DNA from: Nocardiopsis sp. NRRL B-16309
GTDB taxonomy: Bacteria > Actinomycetota > Actinomycetes > Streptosporangiales > Streptosporangiaceae
Length of the DNA: 64,000 bases
NCBI RefSeq assembly: GCF_001279585.1
Contig: NZ_LGEC01000148.1
Location: 62,001 to 126,000, forward strand
Reading direction: 5' to 3'
Below are positions 9,224-18,123 of this stretch, piece after piece. The notes under the pieces are model-generated. The model was not told the origin of the DNA, made no database searches, and saw only the letters and a program-made list of their open reading frames with translations. Positions within the stretch are counted from its first letter, which is position 1; each line of letters starts with the position of its first letter. The position numbers were made by a program, and so were the translations under genes.

Positions 9224-10750
9224 CTACTTCAGGAACTCCGGCACGTCGAGGTCGTCGGGGTCGTCGAAGATCACCCGGCGCCGTGGCGTGGGCACCTCGC
9301 CCCGGCGGTCGGCCGACGCGTCGGAGACGGCGTGGATGTGGTTGGACTGGCCGTCCTGCCGTTCCTCGTGCTGCTCCTGCGGCTCGGACCGCTGCGCCTC
9401 CGGCTGCGCGGGCTCGGGCGCGGGACCCCCGTAGGTGAAGGTCTCCGCCGGCTGGGCCTCGGCCGCACCGTGCTCCGGCCCCGCCTGCGCGGTCGGCTCG
9501 GCCGCGACCGGCTCCGGCTCGGCCTGGGCGGGCGGCGCCTGGTACGACGGCGCGGGCTCGGCCGGACGGCTCACCGGCGGTGCCGCCGGCCGCGTGGTCT
9601 CCTGCGCGGGAGCGGGAGCGGGCTCGGCCGGTCGGGACGGCGCGATCCACGGCATGCTGTTGGCCGACGCCCCGCTCGCGCCCGCGGCGGTGGGCGCCGC
9701 CTGGGCGGACGATCCCTCCCGGCCGGACGTGACGCCCCCGGTGGGGGCGGCGGCCTCAGGAGGGTCCACCGGCCGGTGCTCCCGGGCGACCCCTCCGTTG
9801 ACCTCGGGCTCGTCGAAGCCCGCCGCGATCACCGTCACACGGACCTCGTCGCCCAGGGCGTCGTCGATGACGGCGCCGAAGATGATGTTGGCCTCGGGCG
9901 CCGCCGAGTTCGCCACGAGCTGGGCGGCCTCGTTGATCTCGAACAACCCCAGGTCGGAACCGCCCTGGATGGACAGCAGCACCCCGTGCGCCCCGTCGAT
10001 GCTCGCTTCGAGCAGGGGCGACGAGATCGCCATCTCCGCCGCCGCGACCGCACGGTCGTCCCCCCGCGCGGAACCGATGCCCATGAGCGCCGACCCCGCC
10101 CCGGACATGACCGACTTCACGTCGGCGAAGTCCAGGTTGATCAGGCCCGGTGTGGTGATCAGGTCGGTGATGCCCTGCACACCGGAGAGCAGGACCTGGT
10201 CGGCGGCCTTGAACGCGTCCAGCACGCTGACCTGGCGGTCAGAGATGGACAGCAGCCGGTCGTTGGGAATCACGATGAGTGTGTCGACCTCCTCGCGGAG
10301 CATCGCTATCCCCGACTCGGCCTGCGTGGCCCTGCGCTTGCCCTCGAAGCCGAAGGGCCGCGTGACCACACCGATCGTGAGGGCGCCCAGGGACCGCGCG
10401 ATGTTCGCGACGACCGGGGCGCCGCCGGTACCGGTGCCGCCCCCCTCGCCCGCGGTGACGAAGACCATGTCGGCCCCCTTGAGGACCTCCTCGATCTCCT
10501 CCCGGTGGTCCTCGGCCGCCCTGCAGCCGACGTCGGGGTTGGCTCCGGCTCCCAGGCCGCGGGTGAGTTCTCGGCCGACGTCGAGCTTGACGTCGGCGTC
10601 ACTCATCAGCAGCGCCTGGGCGTCGGTATTGATGGCGATGAACTCGACGCCCTTGAGCCCCTCTTCGATCATTCGGTTGACGGCGTTGACACCGCCGCCG
10701 CCGATGCCGACGACTTTGATGACCGCGAGGTAGTTCTGCGGTGCTGCCAC
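9224..10750 (-). CDS. ftsZ: Cell division GTPase FtsZ
   Basis: The tubulin-like GTPase that polymerises into the Z ring. The 508 residues start at GTG 10750 (product MAAPQNYLAVIKVVGIGGGG) with GGAAAGG about 9 nt upstream. The GTP-binding signature GGGTGTG lies near residues 100-107, and the synergy-loop region with FADVKSVM and GSALMGIG near 205-225. The core ends near residue 315. A long Pro/Ala/Glu linker of about 170 residues follows, ending in the conserved C-terminal peptide DDLDVPEFLK that binds SepF or other tethers. Hairpins on both sides and a 499-nt upstream gap suggest its own promoters, as known for other actinobacterial ftsZ genes. Confidence 0.97.
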   Translation of the reverse strand: MAAPQNYLAVIKVVGIGGGGVNAVNRMIEEGLKGVEFIAINTDAQALLMSDADVKLDVGRELTRGLGAGANPDVGCRAAEDHREEIEEVLKGADMVFVTAGEGGGTGTGGAPVVANIARSLGALTIGVVTRPFGFEGKRRATQAESGIAMLREEVDTLIVIPNDRLLSISDRQVSVLDAFKAADQVLLSGVQGITDLITTPGLINLDFADVKSVMSGAGSALMGIGSARGDDRAVAAAEMAISSPLLEASIDGAHGVLLSIQGGSDLGLFEINEAAQLVANSAAPEANIIFGAVIDDALGDEVRVTVIAAGFDEPEVNGGVAREHRPVDPPEAAAPTGGVTSGREGSSAQAAPTAAGASGASANSMPWIAPSRPAEPAPAPAQETTRPAAPPVSRPAEPAPSYQAPPAQAEPEPVAAEPTAQAGPEHGAAEAQPAETFTYGGPAPEPAQPEAQRSEPQEQHEERQDGQSNHIHAVSDASADRRGEVPTPRRRVIFDDPDDLDVPEFLK

Positions 10751-11249
10751 GACGAGGGGCCTTTCCGCTCGCATACGCCGTTCCGTCACCGTCTCCGGTG
10801 GCGGTGGGCCACCGGATACGCCTCTGGTTCGGCATCCGGTTCTACAGTGTGCGTTTCGGGTGACCCGCCGCCGCGTGCGCCGGTGGCGCCGCTGCTCGGG
10901 CCCCGGGGCCACCAGGACCGTTCCCGCGCCGGTTCTGCCTCCCGGCGAGGCCCGTCCTCTCGACGGACACCACGGTCTCGCGTACCCCAAAAGCGTGTTT
11001 TGTTGCTTTGTTGACGTTGGTTGTGCTTCCCGACAGTAAGCGGACCGCCGACTACGGGCAACCGATGACGAGGTCAGCCTAACGGCGTATAACGCAAGGA
11101 AGCGAAGTGCGCACTCGGCGCGTCGCGTCTGGAATGTCCTCGTCGGGTGATCGGTGACCCCGCCGGGCTGTCGCGCGGTGACCGTGCGACAGCTTCACCG
11201 CCTTCCTCGGCCGACACCCGGAAGCCTTGTCCCGTACCAGGATTCCCCT
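10751..11249. other. ftsQ-ftsZ intergenic region
   Basis: 499 nt without a credible gene. It must hold the ftsZ promoter or promoters (minus strand). Possible minus-strand -10 elements are TAGGCT at 11076-11081 and TAGAAC near 10840, but neither has a convincing -35. The end near ftsQ holds a hairpin (11167-11193). The block 10989-11035 is unusually T-rich for this genome. Confidence 0.6.
11167..11193 (-). terminator. Hairpin after ftsQ
   Basis: GCTGTCGC (11167-11174) pairs with GCGACAGC (11186-11193). After one wobble pair, CGG pairs with CCG around a TGA loop, so the helix has 11 Watson-Crick pairs and one wobble. It lies 56 nt past the ftsQ stop on the minus strand and would separate ftsQ from ftsZ. 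Confidence 0.6.
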
Positions 11250-11972
11250 TCACCGGACGATGGCCAGATCCGGGGTGCCGACGTCGTAGACCCGGTCCTC
11301 GGTGGGCGGGTGCTCGCGCATGAGGACGCGCAGGATCTCGCTCTTGTCCCGGGTGCGTTCGGGATCACCCCACTCCACGAGCGCGCCGTTGCCGAGCTCG
11401 ACGGAGATCGCCTCGGTGTCGGTGGCGTCGATGAGCTGGATCTGTGCGAGCAGCGAGTCGGGCGCCTGCTCGACGATGGCGGCGGCGGCCCGCACCGCGT
11501 CACTGCCCTCGATCTCCCCCGTGACCCTGACCAGCGGATGCGTGCCGGGCCGCGTCGAGGAGTCCTCGATCCGCACGCCGTCGCCGTCCACCAGCCGGTA
11601 CTCCTCGCCCACGCGGATGGCGAGCAGCGGTCGGCGCTCGACGACCTCCACCCGCAGGGTCGCCGGCCAGCCGCGCGTGACCGTCGCGGACTCGACCAGG
11701 TCCAGGGACTCCGCCCGGGCCGCGCTGCGGTCCAGGTCCACCCGGATCAGCGGCGTGCCCGTGCTCACGTCGACGGCGGCCACGACCTCCTCGGAGGAGA
11801 CCCGGTCCAGGCCGGTGACCGCGACGCCCCGGACCACCAGCAGCCGGGAACCGAGCAGGACCCAGGTGACGACGCAGACCAGGGAGACCACGAGCAGCGC
11901 CACGAAGGCGACCTTCCACGGATCGGACCTGGTCCGCGCGACGGGCGCGGGAGCCTCCTGGTCGGTGGTCAT
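11250..11972 (-). CDS. ftsQ: Cell division protein FtsQ
   Basis: A single-pass membrane protein of the divisome that binds FtsL and its partners. The 240 residues have a short cytoplasmic tail, a membrane helix at about 20-42, then a POTRA domain beginning LLVVRGVAVTGLDRVSSEEV (about 46-65) and the FtsQ C-terminal domain, ending LAIVR. The start is ATG at 11972 with GGAGG 5 nt before it; the open frame upstream is an extension through the intergenic repeats. Unlike the tightly packed genes before it, ftsQ is separated from murC by 474 nt. Confidence 0.93.
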   Translation of the reverse strand: MTTDQEAPAPVARTRSDPWKVAFVALLVVSLVCVVTWVLLGSRLLVVRGVAVTGLDRVSSEEVVAAVDVSTGTPLIRVDLDRSAARAESLDLVESATVTRGWPATLRVEVVERRPLLAIRVGEEYRLVDGDGVRIEDSSTRPGTHPLVRVTGEIEGSDAVRAAAAIVEQAPDSLLAQIQLIDATDTEAISVELGNGALVEWGDPERTRDKSEILRVLMREHPPTEDRVYDVGTPDLAIVR

Positions 11973-11999
11973 GGGGTCCTCCGTCTTCTCGTGGGCCGC

Positions 12000-12100
12000 C
12001 GCCCGTTCCGCGCTCGGGTGCCTTGGGGACGGGGCCCTCCCCGTGCCTGCCTTGAACCTCCGCCCGTTCCTCGCTCGGGCGCCTGGTGGACGGGGCCCTC
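12000..12100. repeat. Two direct repeats of about 40 bp in the murC-ftsQ gap
   Basis: CGCCCGTTCC-(GCGCTCGGG or TCGCTCGGG)-(T/C)GCC-(about 6 nt)-GGACGGGGCCCTC occurs at 12000-12039 and again at 12061-12100, a period of about 61 bp with a few mismatches. It is non-coding and close to the ftsQ start. Confidence 0.6.
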
Positions 12101-12176
12101 GCGCCTTCTGGTGCCCCCGCGAGTTCGGTACCACGGCGCCAGGCGACCCCCGCGGGCCGAACGGCCCACGCCTGAC

Positions 12177-12199
12177 CCCCTGTGGTCGCGCCACAGGGG
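12177..12199 (-). terminator. Hairpin in the murC-ftsQ interval
   Basis: A perfect 9-bp stem CCCCTGTGG/CCACAGGGG (12177-12185, 12191-12199) with loop TCGCG. It stands about 250 nt past murC and about 205 nt before ftsQ on the minus strand. The rest of the 474-nt interval (11973-12446) holds the direct repeats at 12000-12100 and no credible gene. The hairpin could be a terminator or attenuator. Confidence 0.45.
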
Positions 12200-12446
12200 C
12201 GGCCGACCCTTCACTCCGGCGGCCCCGCAGGGCCGTCTGTGCACGTCCGACCCCCGAGACCCCGGCGGCCGGCGCCCCGCGAGGTTCTGTGGGGCACCCC
12301 TTCCGCAGGACTCAGTGGTCCCATGGCCGGGACCCCGAATTCAAGCTTCTCGGGAGCGCGTTTCCCACGTGTCCCCCGCGACGCACCGAACTCCCGGCGC
12401 CCGCAGGCGATCCCCGGCGCCCCGGCATGCCATGGGACTCCCGGTA

Positions 12447-13880
12447 CTAGGAGAGGGCTTCGACGATCCGCGGGCCCAGTTCCGTGACGTCTCCGGCGCC
12501 CATGGTGAGCACGATGTCTCCGGGACGGGTGAGGTCGGCGACCGCGCGCACGACCTCCTCGCGGCCCGGGACGTAGTACACGTGGTCGTGCGAGACGCGG
12601 GAGGTGATGAGCTCGCCGGTGACCCCGGGCTCGGGGTCCTCGCGGGCCGCGTAGACCTCCATCACCACGACCTCGTCGGCGAGGCTGAGCGCGGCGGCGA
12701 ACTCCTCGGCGAAGAAGCGGGTGCGGCTGTACAGGTGCGGCTGGAAGAGGGCGACGACACGGCCCTCGGGACGGCCCTGCTCGGCCGCCTCGTCGGCCAG
12801 GGACGCCAGCGCGGCACGGGTGGCGCGCAGGTCGGCCTCGATCTCCGTGGGGTGGTGGGCGTAGCTGTCGTAGACGGCCACACCGGCGGCCTCGCCCTTG
12901 GGCTCGAAGCGGCGCGCCGCACCGACGAAGTCGGCGATGCCCTCCACGGCGACCTGCAGGTCGTGGCCGAGTTCGTCGGCCACGGCCACGGCCGCGGCGG
13001 CGTTGAGCACGTTGTGCCGGCCGGGAACGGCCACCACGCCCTCGATCGGGTCCTCTTCGTCCGCGGTCTCCAGGGTGAACTCGGTGGCGAAGCCCCGCGC
13101 GCTGATCCGGGTGATCCGGTAGTCGGCGTCGGCGGCCTCGCCGTAGGTGCGCACCCGCTTGCCGCGCTCGCGGGCGAGGTCGGCGACCTTGCGGGCGCCG
13201 GGGTCGTCGATCCCGACGATCACCGTGCGCTCCACCCGGTCCACGAAGGACGCGAAGTTGGCGTGGATCTCCTCGATACCGCTGTAGTTGTCGAGGTGGT
13301 CGGCCTCGACGTTGGTCACCACGGCGATCTTCGGGGAGAGCATGAGGAAGGAGCCGTCGCTCTCGTCGGCCTCGGCGACGATCGCGTCGCCCGTGCCGGC
13401 GTCGGCGCCCAGGCCGGTGGTGACCAGCTTGCCGCCGATCACGTAGCCGGGGTCGGTGCCCAGGTGCTGGAGCACCACCGCGACCATCGAGGTCGTGGTG
13501 GTCTTGCCGTGGGTTCCGGACACCGCGACGCCCTCGCGGCCCAGCAGGAGCGCGCCCAGGGCGGCGGCCCGGGGCAGGACCCGCAGGCCGCGGCGGTGCG
13601 CCTCGACGAGTTCGGGGTTGTCCTCGCGGATCGCGGACGAGACCACGAGGGTCTCGGCCGTGCCGAGGTGGTCGGCGCGGTGGCCCACGTGGACGGTCGC
13701 GCCCATCGCCTCCAGCTCGCGCAGGGTGTCGCCGTCGCGGGCGTCGCTGCCCGAGACCTCGACCCCGGACTGCAGCAGGACCCGGGCGATGCCGGACATC
13801 CCCGCACCGCCGATCCCGATGAAGTGGGTCCGTCCGAGCTTGTCGACGGGGACCGGTTCGGTCGCCTGCACCAGGCTCAT
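12447..13880 (-). CDS. murC: UDP-N-acetylmuramate--L-alanine ligase MurC
   Basis: Adds L-alanine to UDP-MurNAc using ATP, the first amino-acid step of the peptidoglycan stem, in the cytoplasm. The 477 residues show the N-terminal nucleotide-binding fold (HFIGIGGAGMSGIARVLL, about 17-34), the Mur ligase P-loop GTHGKTTTTSM (about 122-132) and the C-terminal domain with YDSYAHHPTEI (about 343-353). The ATG at 13880 overlaps the murG TGA by 4 nt and has GGAAGG 7 nt upstream, so the longer open frame through murG is not used. Confidence 0.96.
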   Translation of the reverse strand: MSLVQATEPVPVDKLGRTHFIGIGGAGMSGIARVLLQSGVEVSGSDARDGDTLRELEAMGATVHVGHRADHLGTAETLVVSSAIREDNPELVEAHRRGLRVLPRAAALGALLLGREGVAVSGTHGKTTTTSMVAVVLQHLGTDPGYVIGGKLVTTGLGADAGTGDAIVAEADESDGSFLMLSPKIAVVTNVEADHLDNYSGIEEIHANFASFVDRVERTVIVGIDDPGARKVADLARERGKRVRTYGEAADADYRITRISARGFATEFTLETADEEDPIEGVVAVPGRHNVLNAAAAVAVADELGHDLQVAVEGIADFVGAARRFEPKGEAAGVAVYDSYAHHPTEIEADLRATRAALASLADEAAEQGRPEGRVVALFQPHLYSRTRFFAEEFAAALSLADEVVVMEVYAAREDPEPGVTGELITSRVSHDHVYYVPGREEVVRAVADLTRPGDIVLTMGAGDVTELGPRIVEALS

Positions 13881-15040
13881 CGTGCGTCCTTCCCGTCGTC
13901 GTAGAACGCCTCGTCCTCGGCGTCGTCGTCTGGGATCGGGATCTCCGGCGTGGGGTTGTCGCCCCTGGCGATCGCCAGGACCTCGCGCGCCAGCGCCTCG
14001 TCGGCGTCGCGGCGGCCCATCCGGGCCGCCGCCTCGGACATGGTCACGACGCGGTCGGTGTCGGTGAGCAGCGGGATGAGCTCGCCCGCGATCCACTCCG
14101 CGGAGATGTCGGAGTTGTGGACCATGAGCCCGCCGCCGGCGCTGACGATCGGTTCGGCGTTCTTGGCCTGTTCGCCGTTGCCGATGGCCAGCGGCACGAA
14201 CGCGCCCGGCAGGCCGACGGCGGTCAGTTCGGCGCAGGTCATCGCCCCGGAGCGGCACATCGCCACGTCCGCGGCCGCGTAGGCCATGTCCATCCGGTCC
14301 ACGTAGGGGACCGCGACGTAGGGGATCCCGTCCTCGGTCAGGTCCTGGGGCTCGTCGGCGTTCTTCGGGCCCACGACGTGCAGGACCTGCACGCCCCGGT
14401 CGCGGAAGTAGGCCCGGGAGGCGAAGGCGGCCTCGTTGAGCCGCTGGGCGCCCTGGGAGCCGCCGAAGATCAGCAGTGTGGGCAGGTCGTGGCGCAGGCC
14501 GAAGAACGCACGGGCCTTGTCGCCCATGGCGAGCCGGTCCAGCGTGGAGATCTGCCGGCGCAGGGGGATGCCGATGAACCGGCCGCCCCGGATCTGGGCG
14601 TGGGGGTGCCCGGTGTACACGTGCGGGGTGAGGCGGGCGCCGAGCCGGTTGGCCAGACCGGGCAGCGGGTTGGCCTCGTGCACGACCGTGGGGATGCGGC
14701 GCCGGCGCGCGGCCAGGTAGCCGGGGGTGGCGACGTAGCCGCCGAAACCGACGAGGATGTCGGCCTGGAGCCGGTCCAGCTGGTCGCCCGCCGCGCTCAG
14801 CGCGCCCGCGAGCTTGCCGGGCACGGTGAGCAGCTTGGGGGTGAGCCTGCGCGGAAGGGGGACCGCGGGGATCAGGCCCAGTTCGTATCCGCGCATGGGT
14901 ACCAGCCTGGTCTCCAGGCCCCGTTCGGTCCCCAGGCACAGGATCTCCGTGTTCGGTTCGAGCCGCCGCAACGCGTCCGCAAGGGAGAGTGCGGGCTCGA
15001 TATGCCCGGCCGTGCCGCCTCCGGCGAGGGCTACCCTCAT
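13877..15040 (-). CDS. murG: Undecaprenyl-PP-MurNAc-pentapeptide GlcNAc transferase MurG
   Basis: Transfers GlcNAc from UDP-GlcNAc to lipid I, making lipid II at the inner membrane face. The 387-residue GT-B protein starts MRVALAGGGTAGHIEPALSLAD, with the glycine-rich G-loop typical of MurG. The second glycine loop GGSQGAQRLNEA is near 190-201, and the UDP-binding C-terminal segment lies around GAMTCAELTAVGLP (about 265-278). AAGGAGGA precedes the ATG by about 10 nt. It overlaps ftsW by 4 nt upstream and murC by 4 nt downstream, so translation is probably coupled. The extra acidic tail after residue 365 is unlike Escherichia MurG. Confidence 0.96.
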   Translation of the reverse strand: MRVALAGGGTAGHIEPALSLADALRRLEPNTEILCLGTERGLETRLVPMRGYELGLIPAVPLPRRLTPKLLTVPGKLAGALSAAGDQLDRLQADILVGFGGYVATPGYLAARRRRIPTVVHEANPLPGLANRLGARLTPHVYTGHPHAQIRGGRFIGIPLRRQISTLDRLAMGDKARAFFGLRHDLPTLLIFGGSQGAQRLNEAAFASRAYFRDRGVQVLHVVGPKNADEPQDLTEDGIPYVAVPYVDRMDMAYAAADVAMCRSGAMTCAELTAVGLPGAFVPLAIGNGEQAKNAEPIVSAGGGLMVHNSDISAEWIAGELIPLLTDTDRVVTMSEAAARMGRRDADEALAREVLAIARGDNPTPEIPIPDDDAEDEAFYDDGKDAR

Positions 15041-16458
15041 CGTCGCCTATTCCTCCTTGGCCGGTCGCCTGCCGGGACCGGTCCGTTCCTGTGCTTGGCC
15101 GTGGTCGTCCCGCCGCGGGGGCCCGGCGTCCGCGGGCCGCGCGCCGTGGTGGGACGCCTGGAGGTGGTCTTCGCGACCCGTTCCCTGAGGGGGGACGCGA
15201 CCTTGTCCAGGCCAAGCCAGCTTAGAGCCCTTTGTGCCCAACCGGGACCCCGGGCCGCCAGGGCTTTCTGCGCCTGGGGCTCGGTGCGGGCCAGGGAGAG
15301 CAGCACCCCGAGCCCGATCATGGTGGGGATGAGCGACGATCCGCCGTAGGACACCAGGGGCAGCGGGATGCCGGTCACGGGCAGCAGACCGATGACGGCG
15401 GCGATGTTGATCATGGCCTGCCCGAGGATCCAGGTCACGATGGCGGCGGCGGCCAGGCGCGCGAACGGGTCGGTGACCCTGCTCGCCACGCGCAGCCCGG
15501 CGTAGCCCAGGACGCCGAAGAGGCAGAGCACGAGCAGGGTGCCGATGAGGCCGAACTCCTCGCCGATGATGGCGAAGATGAAGTCGGTCTCGGCGAAGGG
15601 CAGGAAGCCCCACTTCTCCCGGCTGGCGCCGATGCCCACGCCCAGGATGCCGCCCGTGCCCAGCGCGTAGAGGCCGTGCAGGGACTGGAAGCCCGCCCCG
15701 GTCGGGTCGGCGGCCGGGTCGAGGAAGTGGGTCACGCGCCGGAGCCGGTAGGGCTCGATCGCGATGACGATGACGGCCAGGGTCAGGACGAGGCCGATCA
15801 TGGCGACGAAGAGCCGGCCCGGGGCGCCCACGACCCACAGCAGTCCCAGGAAGGTGAGCAGCAGGACCAGGGTGGTGGACAGGTCCGAGCCGATCAGCAC
15901 GAGCAGCGCCAGCAGGCCGCAGCCGGGCAGCAGCGGGATGAGCAGGTGCCGCCACTCGGTGAGTTCGCGCAGTTCGTCCTTGCGCGCCAGGATGTTGGCG
16001 CCCCACAAGGCGAAGGCGAGTTTGGCGGGTTCGGAGGGCTGCATCACCACGCCCCCGACCTCCAGCCAGCGCACGGCCCCGTTGACCTCGGTCCCCTGGA
16101 ACGCGGTGATGAGGAGCAGGGCGACGGACACGATCATCGCGGGATAGCCGACCAGGCGGAACACCCACGGGGGCATCTGCGAGGCGATCAGCATGAGCGG
16201 CAGGCCGATGGAGGCCGAGACCGCCTGCTTCTGGAACATGGAGAAGGCGGAGCCGGTCTCGGTGATCGAGTCGACCATGGTCGAGGACAGCACCATCACC
16301 AGTCCCAGGGCGATGAGTATCACGCCGCTGCCCAGGACGAGGTAGTAGGAGGTGAGGGGACGGTCCAGCGACCGCGCCCACGCGCGCCACACGGGCCTGT
16401 CCCGGCCACCGGTCACCGCACGCCCCGGGACCACCCGGGGAACCGTCGTCGTCGCCAT
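15037..16458 (-). CDS. ftsW: Septal peptidoglycan polymerase FtsW (SEDS family)
   Basis: Polymerises lipid II into glycan strands at the septum together with FtsI. The 473 residues have about ten membrane helices between residues 35 and 410. SEDS hallmarks are NGAVRWLEVGG, the catalytic-region FAETDFIFAIIGEEFG (about 290-305) and LVSYGGSSL (about 375-383). The C-terminal 70 residues are basic and cytoplasmic. The start is ATG 16458 with GGAGG 6 nt upstream; a GTG five codons earlier is less well placed. Its stop overlaps the murG start. A 164-nt gap to murD is the only break in this block. Confidence 0.95.
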   Translation of the reverse strand: MATTTVPRVVPGRAVTGGRDRPVWRAWARSLDRPLTSYYLVLGSGVILIALGLVMVLSSTMVDSITETGSAFSMFQKQAVSASIGLPLMLIASQMPPWVFRLVGYPAMIVSVALLLITAFQGTEVNGAVRWLEVGGVVMQPSEPAKLAFALWGANILARKDELRELTEWRHLLIPLLPGCGLLALLVLIGSDLSTTLVLLLTFLGLLWVVGAPGRLFVAMIGLVLTLAVIVIAIEPYRLRRVTHFLDPAADPTGAGFQSLHGLYALGTGGILGVGIGASREKWGFLPFAETDFIFAIIGEEFGLIGTLLVLCLFGVLGYAGLRVASRVTDPFARLAAAAIVTWILGQAMINIAAVIGLLPVTGIPLPLVSYGGSSLIPTMIGLGVLLSLARTEPQAQKALAARGPGWAQRALSWLGLDKVASPLRERVAKTTSRRPTTARGPRTPGPRGGTTTAKHRNGPVPAGDRPRRNRRR

Positions 16459-16622
16459 CCACACCCTCCGCACGATTAGCGCCTCAATACTGGCGTACCG
16501 GCGGGTCGGGAACCGTGGACATTTCCCGCGTGTTGGTCATCTTTGGCGCGTGGGAGCGTGGTGGTGGGCACACGACTCGCCGCCCGCGCGCGCTTGGTCA
16601 CGCACGGGCGGTGAGCGACTAC

Positions 16623-18119
16623 TCAGAGCAGGCGGTGGACGGCCTCGGCGAAGAAGCGGCCCCGCTCGGGGTAGTTGGTGAACATGTCCATGGAGGCGGC
16701 GGCCGGCGCCAGCAGCACCGTGTCGCCCTCCTCGGCCAGGGCGGCGGCCTCGGCGACCACCGTGTCCATGACCGTGGGCCGCCCGGGTGCGTTCTCGACG
16801 GGTCCCTCCACCTCGACCACGGGGACGTCGGGCGCGTGCCGCTCCAGCGCCTCGCGGATCCGGGCGCGGTCGCGGCCGATGAGGACGGCGCCGCGCAGGC
16901 GGGAGGCGGCCTCGGCGACGAGTTCGTCGACCTCGGCGCCCTTGAGCAGGCCGCCGGCCACCCAGACCACGGAGCCGTAGGAGTTCAGGGAGGCCGCCGC
17001 CGCGTGCGGGTTGGTCGCCTTGGAGTCGTCCACGTAGTCGACCCCGCCGACCGTGGCCACGTGTGCGATGCGGTGCGGTTCGGGCTCGAACGCGGCCAGC
17101 CCCTCCCGGACCGCGGCGGGGGCGACGCCCACCGACCGGGCGAGCGCGGCCGCGGCGAGCGCGTTGGCCACGTTGTGGGGTGCCGGCGGGCGCACGTCCG
17201 CGAGTGTGGCGAGTTCCTCGGCGCTGCTGGCCGGTTCGGCGACGAAGGCGCGGTCCACCAGCAGGTCCTCGACCACGCCCAGCTCGCCGGGCCGGGGCGT
17301 GTCCAGCCGGAAGCCGACGAGCGGCGTGTGCGGGTCACCGTCCTCCTCGGCCAGGCGGACCGACCAGGCGTCGGCGGTGTTGACGACCCGGAGGGTGCCG
17401 CGCGCGAAGACGCGGCCCTTGGCGCGGGCGTAGGGGTCCAGTCCGCCGTGCCAGTCCAGGTGGTCGGCCGCGACGTTGAGGACGGCGGCGGCGTGCGGTC
17501 GCACGCTGCTGGACCAGTGCAGCTGGAAGCTGGAGAGTTCCACGGCGAGGACGTCGTGGTGGCCGCCGTCGGCGTCGGGCCGGACCGCGTCGATGATCGG
17601 GGTCCCGACGTTGCCGACCGCGAGCGCGTCGCGGCCGTCGGCGCGCAGGATGGACTCCAGCATGCGCACGGTGGTGGTCTTGCCGTTGGTGCCGGTGATG
17701 GCCAGCCACACCTGGTCGGCGGGCTTGAGCCGCCAGGCGAGTTCGACGTCGCCGATGACCTCGACGCCGGCCTCGGCCGCCCGGAGCAGCAGCGGCGAGT
17801 CGGGCCGCCAGCCGGGCGAGGTGACGACGAGGTCGCAGTCCTCGGGCAGGGGGGTCTGGCCCAGCACGACCCGGGCCCCCTCGGCGGTGAGGGCGTCGGC
17901 GATCGGACGGGTGGTGTCGTCGTCGCGGCCGTCGACCACGACGACGCGGGCCTGCTCGGCCAGCAGGGCGCGGGCGACCGGGGGCCCGGACACGCCCAGG
18001 CCGGCGACGCAGACCGATCGGCCCTTCAGCCGCGCGGCGAAGTCGGGCCCGGCGCCCGGAGAGGCCGGAGGCGTCGGTCGAGGGGGGTGGGCGGCGGGTG
18101 GGCTCTGTTCGTGCGGCAC
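16623..18119 (-). CDS. murD: UDP-N-acetylmuramoyl-L-alanine--D-glutamate ligase MurD
   Basis: Adds D-glutamate to UDP-MurNAc-L-Ala. The 498 residues begin with a Pro/Ala-rich 25-residue leader, then a Rossmann fold (SVCVAGLGVSGPPVARALL, about 35-53) and the P-loop GTNGKTTTVRML (about 140-151). The C-terminal domain contains DYVDDSKATNPHAAAASL (about 360-377) and LLAPAAASMDMFTNYPERG near the end. The GTG start at 18119 follows GAGG by 8 nt and lies 4 nt after the mraY stop, so both are co-transcribed. Confidence 0.96.
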   Translation of the reverse strand: MPHEQSPPAAHPPRPTPPASPGAGPDFAARLKGRSVCVAGLGVSGPPVARALLAEQARVVVVDGRDDDTTRPIADALTAEGARVVLGQTPLPEDCDLVVTSPGWRPDSPLLLRAAEAGVEVIGDVELAWRLKPADQVWLAITGTNGKTTTVRMLESILRADGRDALAVGNVGTPIIDAVRPDADGGHHDVLAVELSSFQLHWSSSVRPHAAAVLNVAADHLDWHGGLDPYARAKGRVFARGTLRVVNTADAWSVRLAEEDGDPHTPLVGFRLDTPRPGELGVVEDLLVDRAFVAEPASSAEELATLADVRPPAPHNVANALAAAALARSVGVAPAAVREGLAAFEPEPHRIAHVATVGGVDYVDDSKATNPHAAAASLNSYGSVVWVAGGLLKGAEVDELVAEAASRLRGAVLIGRDRARIREALERHAPDVPVVEVEGPVENAPGRPTVMDTVVAEAAALAEEGDTVLLAPAAASMDMFTNYPERGRFFAEAVHRLL

Positions 18120-18123
18120 GGTG

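Noticed and set aside
12447..15215. A 922-residue fused murC frame covering murG antiframe
   Set aside because: Conserved MurC sequence begins only at 13880, with a ribosome site and the 4-nt overlap with murG. The N-terminal part is an out-of-frame translation of murG.
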